Positions 17,364-24,542 of a DNA stretch of 64,000 nt are shown here, piece by piece. The notes under the pieces are model-generated. The model did not search any database. It had not been told where the DNA came from and saw only the letters and a program-made list of their open reading frames with translations. Source of the stretch: an uncultured Prevotellaceae bacterium (GTDB taxonomy: Bacteria > Bacteroidota > Bacteroidia > Bacteroidales > Bacteroidaceae). Each line of letters opens with the position of its first letter. Position 1 is the stretch's first letter. The DNA is taken from NCBI GenBank assembly GCA_902789415.1, contig CADAOD010000006.1, positions 32,402 through 96,401 of the forward strand. Reading direction: 5' to 3'. Position numbers and translations under genes: made by a program.

Positions 17364-17377
17364 AATACTGGCCTGAT

Positions 17378-17396
17378 TCCACGTTTCCCTGTTTCC
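17378..17396 (+). repeat. 19-bp repeat, left arm of an inverted pair
   Basis: TCCACGTTTCCCTGTTTCC. Its exact reverse complement is at 22137-22155, so the two face each other across the DUF3987 module. A related shuffled copy is at 22278-22299. Confidence 0.75.
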
Positions 17397-17412
17397 TTGT
17401 TTCTTTTTAGGA

Positions 17413-19950
17413 TTAGAGATTTACTACTTTCTTCTCGTAGCTGTCGCGCTTTAGGCGTACGATGGCGCCTTCTTTGATAAGGCCGTCGATTTGCTTGCCA
17501 CATGAGTCGGGATTAGCGATGTCGAAGGTCTTGGCAAACTGCTGGCGTGAGAATTTATCGGGCAACATCTTGAAACACTGGGCGAAACGCGATGTGTGAC
17601 AGGTGTAGTTTGCGGCCTTGTCGCGTGCCTGATTGTCGTAGTAGTTGTAGGCCAGACTGCCATAGAAGTGATGCTGGCAGCGATACTGAATATCCAATAT
17701 CAACTGACAGAAGCTTACGTCGATGTCATCAACCTCGTAGGTGCCGTTTTGCTCGCGCTCGTTCCAGTGGCGCATGTCGATGAAGGGTGCAGGGATGTTC
17801 ATGCCGTAGTAGCCCACGCGCTTGATGAGCATCAGATCGGCCTTGTCCTTGTTGTTAAACTCAGCTATCTTCATGCGATTTGCAGTCCAGTCGTAGGTGC
17901 ACTGCGACAGCTTGTCGAGGGGTAGCTCGCCATAGCGACTGTTGAGTTTTTCGGCCCATTCGCTAATGGTAATGTCGGCCTCAGTGCAGTCGTCGGCCTG
18001 AACCATCAGCGACTCCAGATCGAATGTGGGTTCGGGCATAGGTATGGTGGCCAGTCGTGTGGCTAGTCCGCTACCAAAGGTGCGTGCATTCACTTTCTCG
18101 GTGAGCGAGTCGGGAGTACCTGTATATACATAATTCCAGTACACATTGAAGAAACCGCTGTACGACTTCTCGTTGGCATATTTCTGGCCGTCTTCCTCGT
18201 TGTGGAAGGCTTTCAGCTCCATCGCCGTCTTATCAATCCAGCCACCGCCCTTCTGCATCTTGGTAGAGTTGGTCAGCTCCGAGTCGAAGGTCACCATGTG
18301 CAGGTTCATCTCTTCGCCATTCACGTTCTCCTTGGCATTAACCATACTCTCGATAAACACGCCGTTAGAGGTGCGAGGAGGCATATAACGGTTAATCTGC
18401 GTGGGCTTTTTCAGGGCGTCCTGCTCCTGTGCCTTGGTGGATGTGCCTCGCTCCTGGGCCTCCTGCTTGTACTTGTTGATAGCCTCGGATGCCTCCTTTG
18501 ACTGCTGCTTGATGGGGGCCAGAATCAGCTTGTCGAGGCGTACGGCAAACGACTTTCCGCTACCAGGCGCGCCAATCACATAAATACTGTAGTTAAGGCG
18601 AGTCTTCTCGTTCTTCTTAAACCAGTAGTGATAGTAGCAGCGTGTCATCAGGGTGCCGAAGAAGGCGGCGCCGACGAATACGGCTGCAGGCCACACCTGA
18701 CGGGGCACACCCTGACAGATTTCGCGCAGACAGGGGTAGTAAGGCATCAAAGCCTCGATTTCATCGGCCCACTCGGCCAGAGGCACATTGGCAAGATCGT
18801 CGTTCGAGCCCTTCTCGGGTTCTTTTACGCCAGCTGTCTTCATGGCCTGCTTAAGCTCTTTCGAAGGATAGATATAGGTGGAATTCTGGGTGATGTAATT
18901 CATCGCACGCTCCACTTCTTCCAATCCGCGCTCCTCGATGAGCTGCTGCACAAAGGGCAGGCCCTTCATAATGGTACACAGCAGCTTGGGATCATTGTCG
19001 CAAATCACGCTGAGCATGTTGCCCATCTGCATCATCGTCTTGTGGCGATCGCCTGTCTGGGGCTCACCCAGTTCGTTAACCAAAGCGGTGGCAATCATAG
19101 AATAAGGTACACCGTGATAAGCAGGTTCGGTTGATTCAACGGGGGAAGAATTCCCCTCGTTGATGGGCTGAGATTTCAGCTCATCGTTAGCCTCAGTTGC
19201 AGGCTGGCTCTTGCCGTAGAAACGGTCCAGAATAGCATCAACGGCCTTTGATTCTTTTGCGGCCTTCTCGGCCTTCTTCTTGGCACGAAGTTCTTTCTCA
19301 TAGTCTTTCCACTTCTTCTGTGTAGGACCGCTCTTGGCAGGCTTCTTGCGATACAGATGGCCGTACTGCTCGTCGTAGGCAGAATTGCTGTAGGTAAAGA
19401 GGCTCTCGTCGAGGAACTTCACATCGTCAAATTTAGGCACGAACGAGGCTCGAGCAGCGTCCTTGCAACCAGAGTCGACAACGGCGAGCACGCCCAGCAA
19501 CTGGGCCATTTCGTACTGATTGTCCATCAGGTTTCCCCACTCAGGACGTGCGATGAATACAATCTTGATTCCCTGGCCTGAAGGTGTGATGTAGATGAGC
19601 AGGATGCCCAGCTCACTAAAGTCCTCGCGACCAAGAATACAATCTACGATCTCCAGAGGATTCTCCACATGGTCCAGATCGATTACTGCCAGACCAGTAA
19701 GATGCGATGCTGTGCTCTCGCGCCAGGTACCCTCTACACCTACCTTATTAATAGAAAGGCCGAAACTTGCCTGGAAGCAGCACACGGGCAGCTGGCTCTT
19801 CTTCGAGGCCTTCTTGGTGTCGCGATAGGCGTTGATTAACTCGCTGGTGCGGGCGCACTTGGTTGTGCCGTCGAACCATTCGGCGGTCATTTCTGTCATG
19901 GGCTCGTAGAGTCCGTTCGAACAGGTTGCGAAATTCTTGTTTGTTTTCAT
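17413..19950 (-). CDS. VirE N-terminal (BT4734-like) and DUF3987 domain protein
   Basis: 845 residues from MKTNKNFATCSNG (19950); the longer frame from 20052 runs through the dyad-rich leader and is rejected. Residues about 70-200 are the BT4734-like/VirE-N domain (ASHLTGLAVIDLDHVENP, LIYITPSGQGIKIVF), a primase-polymerase-like fold. About 260-300 is a lysine/alanine-rich linker. Residues about 390-750 are DUF3987, with Walker A IGAPGSGKS near 458 as expected for a helicase-like ATPase. Such proteins are typical of Bacteroidetes integrative elements and phage-like islands and are thought to act in element replication. Followed by no gene on its strand; ends at the 19-bp repeat. Confidence 0.85.
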   Translation of the reverse strand: MKTNKNFATCSNGLYEPMTEMTAEWFDGTTKCARTSELINAYRDTKKASKKSQLPVCCFQASFGLSINKVGVEGTWRESTASHLTGLAVIDLDHVENPLEIVDCILGREDFSELGILLIYITPSGQGIKIVFIARPEWGNLMDNQYEMAQLLGVLAVVDSGCKDAARASFVPKFDDVKFLDESLFTYSNSAYDEQYGHLYRKKPAKSGPTQKKWKDYEKELRAKKKAEKAAKESKAVDAILDRFYGKSQPATEANDELKSQPINEGNSSPVESTEPAYHGVPYSMIATALVNELGEPQTGDRHKTMMQMGNMLSVICDNDPKLLCTIMKGLPFVQQLIEERGLEEVERAMNYITQNSTYIYPSKELKQAMKTAGVKEPEKGSNDDLANVPLAEWADEIEALMPYYPCLREICQGVPRQVWPAAVFVGAAFFGTLMTRCYYHYWFKKNEKTRLNYSIYVIGAPGSGKSFAVRLDKLILAPIKQQSKEASEAINKYKQEAQERGTSTKAQEQDALKKPTQINRYMPPRTSNGVFIESMVNAKENVNGEEMNLHMVTFDSELTNSTKMQKGGGWIDKTAMELKAFHNEEDGQKYANEKSYSGFFNVYWNYVYTGTPDSLTEKVNARTFGSGLATRLATIPMPEPTFDLESLMVQADDCTEADITISEWAEKLNSRYGELPLDKLSQCTYDWTANRMKIAEFNNKDKADLMLIKRVGYYGMNIPAPFIDMRHWNEREQNGTYEVDDIDVSFCQLILDIQYRCQHHFYGSLAYNYYDNQARDKAANYTCHTSRFAQCFKMLPDKFSRQQFAKTFDIANPDSCGKQIDGLIKEGAIVRLKRDSYEKKVVNL

Positions 19951-20001
19951 AAAAGCATAAATTTTTAGTGATACATAAGCGGGGCCACTACGGGGGCCTG
20001 C

Positions 20002-20101
20002 CGCAAGCCGGGATTGTCCCGAACTCGCAGCGAAGGTAATGCATATAGGCACCCTGTCCTAATTTCCTTAGGATGGATGCCTATACCCTTAGAATTCTAA
20101 G
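20002..20101. other. cluster of dyads in the leader between DUF3987 and the upstream gene
   Basis: TATAGGCA 20044-20051 pairs with TGCCTATA 20078-20085, and inside it TCCTAA 20057-20062 pairs with TTAGGA 20068-20073. CTTAGAATTCTAAG at 20088-20101 is a perfect 14-bp palindrome. A smaller hairpin CGGGATTGTCCCG lies near 20020-20032. No T run follows any of them in either direction, so they look like operators or a processed leader rather than terminators. Confidence 0.55.
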
Positions 20102-20118
20102 ACTTTAGCCCTATATCG

Positions 20119-21051
20119 TTATGCTTTCTGAGTTTTTTCCGTACTAATAATGTCGAGTTGAGTCCTTAGTTTTCTTAATAAAACCATCGGGCGCGAATCA
20201 AATGCGCAATACCCAGCCCACTCGCTGATGGGGTGTTTAAGATATTCGCCCGATTGGCGGGCACTGGCTATGGTATTGGCCGGACAACCGTAGTCTAGCG
20301 GCTTTTCGAGTTCTAACAGTACTTCCTGCATGAATCGTTCAAACTCCGAGGCGTTATCGCCAAAATGATAATCTTCCTTGCAGATGGCTTGTACTACAGC
20401 CATCGATGTGTTTGCCCAGAAGTATTCACGACAGGCATCTATAGCCTTTGCCAGCATCTGTTTCAACTCATCTCTGGTCATCTCCTTGTCGGCATATACC
20501 TGCATGTGCTTCTGATAATCAACGCATCTCAGCGTTATGCCGTGACCACCCTCGCGCTTGTTCAGTATGTCGGTTATCAGGCTTATCCTATCCACTATCT
20601 GCAACAACTGCCTAAGATCGGCCAGCGTGTGCTCGTTTCTGAAATCCAGTCGGCGTGCAAAGGCTCGCCACGAATCGGGGAAAGCCTCTTTTATTCGGTC
20701 CCAGTCGTGCGATAACGGCAGTTTGGCATACTCGTCAATCAGCTGTTTGCGCTCCTCTACAAGCTCCATAATGGGGTCCTTGTCACCGTAAGGATTCATA
20801 TACTCATCCTGAATGCTGGGCAATGTAGAGCGATACGACATAAAGTATTCGGTTACGAGCATCATCTCGCGATGCTCTTGCATCTGCTCTGAAAAATGCG
20901 GATAGCCACCCCTGTTCATCACCTGTTTGCGCAACTCATCGAACATAGCCTTACGGAGCCACTGATGACAGAAAAGGTTATCGGCCCTGCTTTGCAGCGC
21001 TTCTATTCTCTGCTGGCTTTTGCCAGAGAGTCGGTTGAATTGTTCCATCAT
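20119..21051 (-). CDS. unknown protein of the DUF3987 module
   Basis: 310 residues, charged and predicted helical throughout, without signal peptide, membrane segment or a motif I recognise. Notable stretches: SHDWDRIKEAFPDSWRAFAR and CREYFWANTSMAVVQAIC. The ATG is 11 nt after the stop of the next gene upstream (21063), so the two are cotranscribed. Base composition is like the chromosome rather than the AT-rich island. Not assigned; being packed between DUF3987 and another unknown inside the inverted repeat suggests an accessory role in the same mobile unit. Confidence 0.7.
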   Translation of the reverse strand: MMEQFNRLSGKSQQRIEALQSRADNLFCHQWLRKAMFDELRKQVMNRGGYPHFSEQMQEHREMMLVTEYFMSYRSTLPSIQDEYMNPYGDKDPIMELVEERKQLIDEYAKLPLSHDWDRIKEAFPDSWRAFARRLDFRNEHTLADLRQLLQIVDRISLITDILNKREGGHGITLRCVDYQKHMQVYADKEMTRDELKQMLAKAIDACREYFWANTSMAVVQAICKEDYHFGDNASEFERFMQEVLLELEKPLDYGCPANTIASARQSGEYLKHPISEWAGYCAFDSRPMVLLRKLRTQLDIISTEKTQKA

Positions 21052-21062
21052 AGTTAAGCCCC

Positions 21063-22052
21063 TTATCCGTTATAATATTTGTCGTAAACCCATGCATCCA
21101 GATAGCCCATTGTCAGGTCGGTAGCATCGCTTGGGTCCCAGGTCATATCGTGCTTGGCAAAAATCTTCTCCAAGTCGGCAAATACAGCCTTGCCGTAGGC
21201 GCGCAGGCCTTGCTCGCTCTTAACATAAGGTGTTTGGGGCAGATGCTTCTGAGCAGCATCACAAATATCGCGAACGGCAGGATAATCCTCTGCACAGTAG
21301 TTGTGTGGCGCAAAGCCGAACATGATGTCAAGCACACGTATCTCCTCGTCGTTCAGCCCCTCGGCGTGACCTTTAGCGTAGTGTTCCTCTATTTGCTGCA
21401 TGGCATTAAGACTGCGACGTATAAAGTCCTCGCAATCCTCCAGCTTGCCCCAGTCGCCACTATTGCGCCAACATTGGAAGGCATAGTAATCCTGCACAGC
21501 CTGATTGTGCTGCACTGCCCAGTCAATCTCCTGATCGGCCATCGTGTAACACACCATAGCGGCAATGTGGCGATAGGGAGTGGTTTTCATCCACTCTACC
21601 AGCGGTTTGTTGTCGTATTTAAAACTGTCTACATAAAGTTCTGTCTGCGTAAATCTTCCTTGCAGCCCATCGCCAAGTTGCACTACATCAAATGGCTCAT
21701 GGCAGTACAAATCGTGCGACAGCAGGGCCAGCTCTTTTATCCAGCAGGCTATTGTGTATTCATCGTCGGTCAGGTCGGGTAGCTGTTCGCGTTCCTTCAT
21801 CTCCCACTCATCTGCCAACCAGGGGTGTGGGTCGGTAATCATTGTCAGATTACGGTCGGCCGTCCAGAACTGGTCGCCCAGCCACAGTGCAGCATCGGCA
21901 TTGGGCAGCCAACCCCTCAGTCGCTCCAGTTGTTCTAGTGTAAATATACGTAGCTCATTGCCTTGCAGCTTGGTTACTGGTGCAAGGTCGATATCCTTAA
22001 AGGCATTCTTCTTAATGCGTTCAAAGAGTTGCTTAGGTGTTATGTTACTCAT
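21063..22052 (-). CDS. unknown protein of the DUF3987 module
   Basis: 329 residues from MSNITPKQLFERI (22052). The longer frame to 22226 includes the promoter (-7 TATCTTTG on the minus strand, plus-strand 22075-22082) and part of the inverted repeat, and is rejected. Rich in Trp, Asp and Glu (for example WLGDQFWTADRNLTM and PHPWLADEWEMKE), probably cytoplasmic. No known domain recognised. First gene of a three-gene transcript 21063-20119-17413. Confidence 0.7.
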   Translation of the reverse strand: MSNITPKQLFERIKKNAFKDIDLAPVTKLQGNELRIFTLEQLERLRGWLPNADAALWLGDQFWTADRNLTMITDPHPWLADEWEMKEREQLPDLTDDEYTIACWIKELALLSHDLYCHEPFDVVQLGDGLQGRFTQTELYVDSFKYDNKPLVEWMKTTPYRHIAAMVCYTMADQEIDWAVQHNQAVQDYYAFQCWRNSGDWGKLEDCEDFIRRSLNAMQQIEEHYAKGHAEGLNDEEIRVLDIMFGFAPHNYCAEDYPAVRDICDAAQKHLPQTPYVKSEQGLRAYGKAVFADLEKIFAKHDMTWDPSDATDLTMGYLDAWVYDKYYNG

Positions 22053-22136
22053 CTTGTTTTTTGTAATTTTTGTGCAAAGATACAACATTTCTGCCGAATT
22101 AATCGGATTTTGCACAAAAAATATATCGAGAAACAG

Positions 22137-22155
22137 GGAAACAGGGAAACGTGGA
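22137..22155 (-). repeat. 19-bp repeat, right arm of the inverted pair
   Basis: GGAAACAGGGAAACGTGGA, the perfect reverse complement of 17378-17396. It sits about 55 bp upstream of the -7 box of the three-gene transcript, so it marks the other boundary of the module. Confidence 0.75.
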
Positions 22156-22277
22156 GTAGGTATGGTTTGGCAGCGAGCATAAGCTATAGATAGGTATATA
22201 AATAATAAAAATGATAATCGTATCATTTATCTAATTATTAGCTTTCCTCGTTGCTAACTAAAACCACCCCGATTCCC

Positions 22278-22299
22278 GTTTTCCCTGTTTCCACGTTTC
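22278..22299 (+). repeat. third, rearranged copy of the GTTTCC-type repeat
   Basis: The stretch reads GTTTTCCCTGTTTCCACG followed by TTTC. It contains the same words (TTTCCCTGTTTCC and CCACGTTTC) in a different order, about 125 bp outside the right arm. It may be a second subsite of a recombinase or part of a dispersed repeat family. Confidence 0.5.
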
Positions 22300-22460
22300 T
22301 ACTCTGCATTACGGCAATCTAACAGATACTTTACGATTATCGCACAAATACTTCCGTACTATCCATATAAGGGCTATAATCATCAAAAGGTAAAATATTT
22401 TTAATCGTGTTATGATGCCCGCGCGCGCCCGTATTTTGCGGGTATTAATAGAAAAAATAT

Positions 22461-22499
22461 TTCCCTAGTGAGGTAGCAAATTTTCCCTAACTAGGGAAC
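22461..22499. promoter_or_regulatory. operator-like repeats in the gene-poor gap
   Basis: TTCCCTAACTAGGGAA at 22484-22499 is a 7-bp inverted repeat with a 2-bp centre, and a half site TTTCCCTAG lies 21-24 bp to its left. The gap 22156-22930 otherwise holds only repeats and gene remnants. Confidence 0.4.
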
Positions 22500-22764
22500 A
22501 AAATCGGGGTAAGGGATCCTCGTCGCCTCCGAATTTAATTGTGTAAATATATTTGAAGCCGGGATTCGCTTTCCGAGAAACTATCCACATGTCATCATCA
22601 GCCATATTATAATCTGTTTGGTCCCAAAGTAGGAAACTATCAGTTTCAGTATCCGAAACTGGTAGTTCCTGTTTTTTATATTCATGCGGATACTTATTAC
22701 ATAATAAGAACGTTATCGTATTTTTAAGTTCAAGTGCCCTTCGTCGCGACGACGCGGGGCATTT
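22465..22764 (-). pseudogene. stop-free remnant of an unidentified gene
   Basis: This minus-strand frame is open for 99 codons with no ATG near its beginning. The product looks protein-like (for instance LLWDQTDYNMADDDMWIVSR and GFKYIYTIKFGGDEDPLP). An internal ATG at 22605 would give 46 residues. No family recognised. Best read as a beheaded gene, though the 46-residue version cannot be excluded. Confidence 0.4.
22631..22677 (+). terminator. strong hairpin with T run
   Basis: AGGAAACTATCAGTTTC (22631-22647) pairs with GAAACTGGTAGTTCCT (22655-22670) apart from one bulge and one wobble, around loop AGTATCC, followed by GTTTTTTATA. No intact plus-strand gene ends upstream, so it either belongs to an unseen short RNA or is left from a lost gene. 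It overlaps the minus-strand remnant frame. Confidence 0.6.
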
Positions 22765-22797
22765 TTAGATGTCAGGGGCCGGTTCTGTGGCAGGCGA

Positions 22798-22920
22798 TTA
22801 TCCGTTGATTTGGGAGATGGCATAAAGCGGAACTATCTCTACGTGGCGTACGGCATTGTCGGCTTTGGGGTCGAAATAATCGAGATTGCAAGGGACCGTG
22901 GCATCGAATCTATCTTTTGA
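22798..22920 (-). pseudogene. C-terminal remnant of an unidentified gene
   Basis: Forty codons without a start, ending in a stop at 22798. The peptide contains NLDYFDPKADNAVRHVEIVP and ends PLYAISQING, which reads like a genuine protein tail. It lies directly downstream of the vapC-like gene, which may have replaced the 5' part. Family unknown. Confidence 0.35.
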
Positions 22921-22931
22921 TTAACAATGGA

Positions 22932-23348
22932 TTATTGTGGCCAATAGCAATTAAAGAACTCTTCAGGTTCTAACAATTGTATGGCATCTTGTGGGAAGTG
23001 TTTCTTATTCCTGGTTATTATAATGTCGCAACCTGCTGCATAGGCCGACTCAAATTGGAGCATGTCCTCAAAATCGGGCATAGCTGCGAACAATGCATTA
23101 TTACATTGAGTGGCATCCATTGTTGTAACATTAATATAATGGCTTAAAATCTGTAAAGCTTTTACTGCCCCACTATAGCCTAATACCCTTTGTGCTATAA
23201 ACACACAAGTGGCATACGACAATGGTGTAGCATATAGTTTTATATTTCCTTTGATTCCAAGATTAATCAGGTTGGCGGCTGTCTGATAGAATTGCTCACG
23301 ACGGGCTATAAAGTCTATAAGAATATTTGTGTCGATAAAAACTTTCAT
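22932..23348 (-). CDS. PIN domain toxin (VapC-like RNase)
   Basis: 138 residues. The PIN acidic residues are seen: FIDTNILIDF (D6, N8, D12), FEDMLQFESA near 92-101 and GCDIIITRNKKHF near 105-117. VapC-type toxins cleave tRNA or rRNA and are held inactive by the partner antitoxin. Its ATG overlaps the stop of the antitoxin gene by 4 nt. The core looks complete. Confidence 0.9.
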   Translation of the reverse strand: MKVFIDTNILIDFIARREQFYQTAANLINLGIKGNIKLYATPLSYATCVFIAQRVLGYSGAVKALQILSHYINVTTMDATQCNNALFAAMPDFEDMLQFESAYAAGCDIIITRNKKHFPQDAIQLLEPEEFFNCYWPQ

Positions 23349-23617
23349 AATCCGTATTTCTCCTTAAAATAATCCATACGTGCCTTATCGCCGTTGATAT
23401 CATCAGCATCAAGTTGTCCAACCATAGGCATATTCAGTATATCTTGAATTTCTGGTGACAGTTTTTCGATAGGTTGCATTTTATATTTTTTCTTTCTCTT
23501 AGAATGAGCATACTTATTGATAAGAGACACAACGAATTCATCCACAGTAAGATTCTGTGTCTCAGCGTATTGCTTCGCATCATTATATGCGGCCGTAGTT
23601 AATGTAATCGTTGCCAT
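23345..23617 (-). CDS. antitoxin of the PIN toxin (DUF6364-like)
   Basis: 90 residues. The N-terminal half ITLTTAAYNDAKQYAETQN resembles a ribbon-helix-helix dimerisation/DNA-binding segment. A basic stretch SKRKKKYK (about 39-46) and a flexible C-terminus that would wrap the PIN domain follow. Likely represses its own promoter, where three repeats at 33-bp spacing are found. Confidence 0.8.
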   Translation of the reverse strand: MATITLTTAAYNDAKQYAETQNLTVDEFVVSLINKYAHSKRKKKYKMQPIEKLSPEIQDILNMPMVGQLDADDINGDKARMDYFKEKYGL

Positions 23618-23648
23618 AATGCTTTATATTTGTTACTTATTTCGCCCG

Positions 23649-23752
23649 CAAATATACGAAAAAGAAATTATCCAAACAAATAATTTGCCGAAAAATGAAA
23701 AAATCCAAAGAAATAATTCGCCTAAATTCGAAAAAATCCAAAGAAATATCTT
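23649..23752 (-). promoter_or_regulatory. toxin-antitoxin promoter with three operator-like repeats
   Basis: Minus-strand promoter: -7 TATATTTG (plus-strand CAAATATA, 23649-23656) and -33 TTTG (CAAA 23677-23680), 20 nt apart. Plus-strand ATCCAAA occurs at 23670, 23703 and 23736, each 33 bp from the next, inside longer similar units containing GAAATAATTyGCC or close variants. The first copy covers the -33 element. Confidence 0.7.
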
Positions 23753-23780
23753 AAAAGTTAGAATAATAACAAGATTTAAG

Positions 23781-24539
23781 TTATTTGGCCTGGAACAGGC
23801 CTTTGAAGAGGAGGTAGGGGTCGATGGTGATCTGGTGACGACAATGCTGGGCGATGGTGCGCGACATGCCGCCGGTGGCTATGATGTGGGGCTGGCCGTT
23901 AAGGGTAGGGAGTATCTGGTTGATAAGGCCATCGATCATGGCGGCGGTGCCGTTAACAATGCCGCTCTGCATGCACTCGAGGGTGTTGCGACCAATCAGA
24001 TGCTGAGGCTTTTCGATATTGATGGCTGGCAGCTGCGAGGCGCGGGTGCTGAGGGCATTGAGCGAGGTTTTTACGCCAGGGATGATGATGCCACCGCGGA
24101 ACACGCGGTTTTCGTCGACCACGCCGATGGTGGTGGCTGTGCCAAAGTCGATGACGATGGCGGGCACACCATAGCAGCAGGCAGCGCCAATGGCGTCGGC
24201 CAAACGGTCCTTACCCAGTTGGGCGGGCGATTCTACATCAATGGTGATAATACCCTTGGCATCGGCAATCGAGAAAAAGTGGGGCTGAAAGCCCGTCAAA
24301 TCGTTGATGGCTTGGGCCATATCATCGTTCACCTCGGGCACTACCGATGAAATGGTTATTTGCTGGATATCAGCTGCCTCTACGCCGTATTTGCGAAAGC
24401 CTTGGCGCAGTTCGTAACGGAAAAAGCTGGCTGTTTCTTCCTTCTTGGTTTTAAAACGCCATGTGTTCGCGATGTTACCTTGACTATCGGCCAAAGCAAC
24501 AACTACGGTAGAATTGCCAATATCTATAAGTACATGCAT
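23781..24539 (-). CDS. coaX: type III pantothenate kinase
   Basis: Phosphorylates pantothenate, the first committed CoA step; the type III enzyme is insensitive to CoA feedback. 252 residues. Motifs: LIDIGNSTVVVAL (phosphate 1 loop), LGKDRLADAIGA (substrate site), VIDFGTATTIGVVD (phosphate 2) and IIATGG near the end. The ATG is 3 nt after the coaBC stop; last gene of the pan-coa operon. No terminator was recognised before the toxin-antitoxin pair 160 nt further. Confidence 0.95.
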   Translation of the reverse strand: MHVLIDIGNSTVVVALADSQGNIANTWRFKTKKEETASFFRYELRQGFRKYGVEAADIQQITISSVVPEVNDDMAQAINDLTGFQPHFFSIADAKGIITIDVESPAQLGKDRLADAIGAACCYGVPAIVIDFGTATTIGVVDENRVFRGGIIIPGVKTSLNALSTRASQLPAINIEKPQHLIGRNTLECMQSGIVNGTAAMIDGLINQILPTLNGQPHIIATGGMSRTIAQHCRHQITIDPYLLFKGLFQAK

Positions 24540-24542
24540 ACG

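Noticed and set aside
19951-20052. 34-residue N-terminal extension of the DUF3987 protein
   Set aside because: Encoded by the GC-rich dyad leader and not similar to the family; ATG 19950 begins directly before the VirE-N part.
22053-22226. 58-residue N-terminal extension of the unknown gene at 21063
   Set aside because: Includes the -7 box and the 19-bp repeat; the apparent hydrophobic signal is a coincidence of the repeat region.
22404-22440. GC-rich stretch GCCCGCGCGCGCCCG with CGGG nearby, considered as terminator
   Set aside because: Arms are short and no T run follows in either direction.
23517-24350. 277-codon plus-strand frame opposite coaX and the antitoxin
   Set aside because: It runs antisense to two well-supported genes, is low-complexity and shows no domain; a mirror frame of a GC-rich coding strand.
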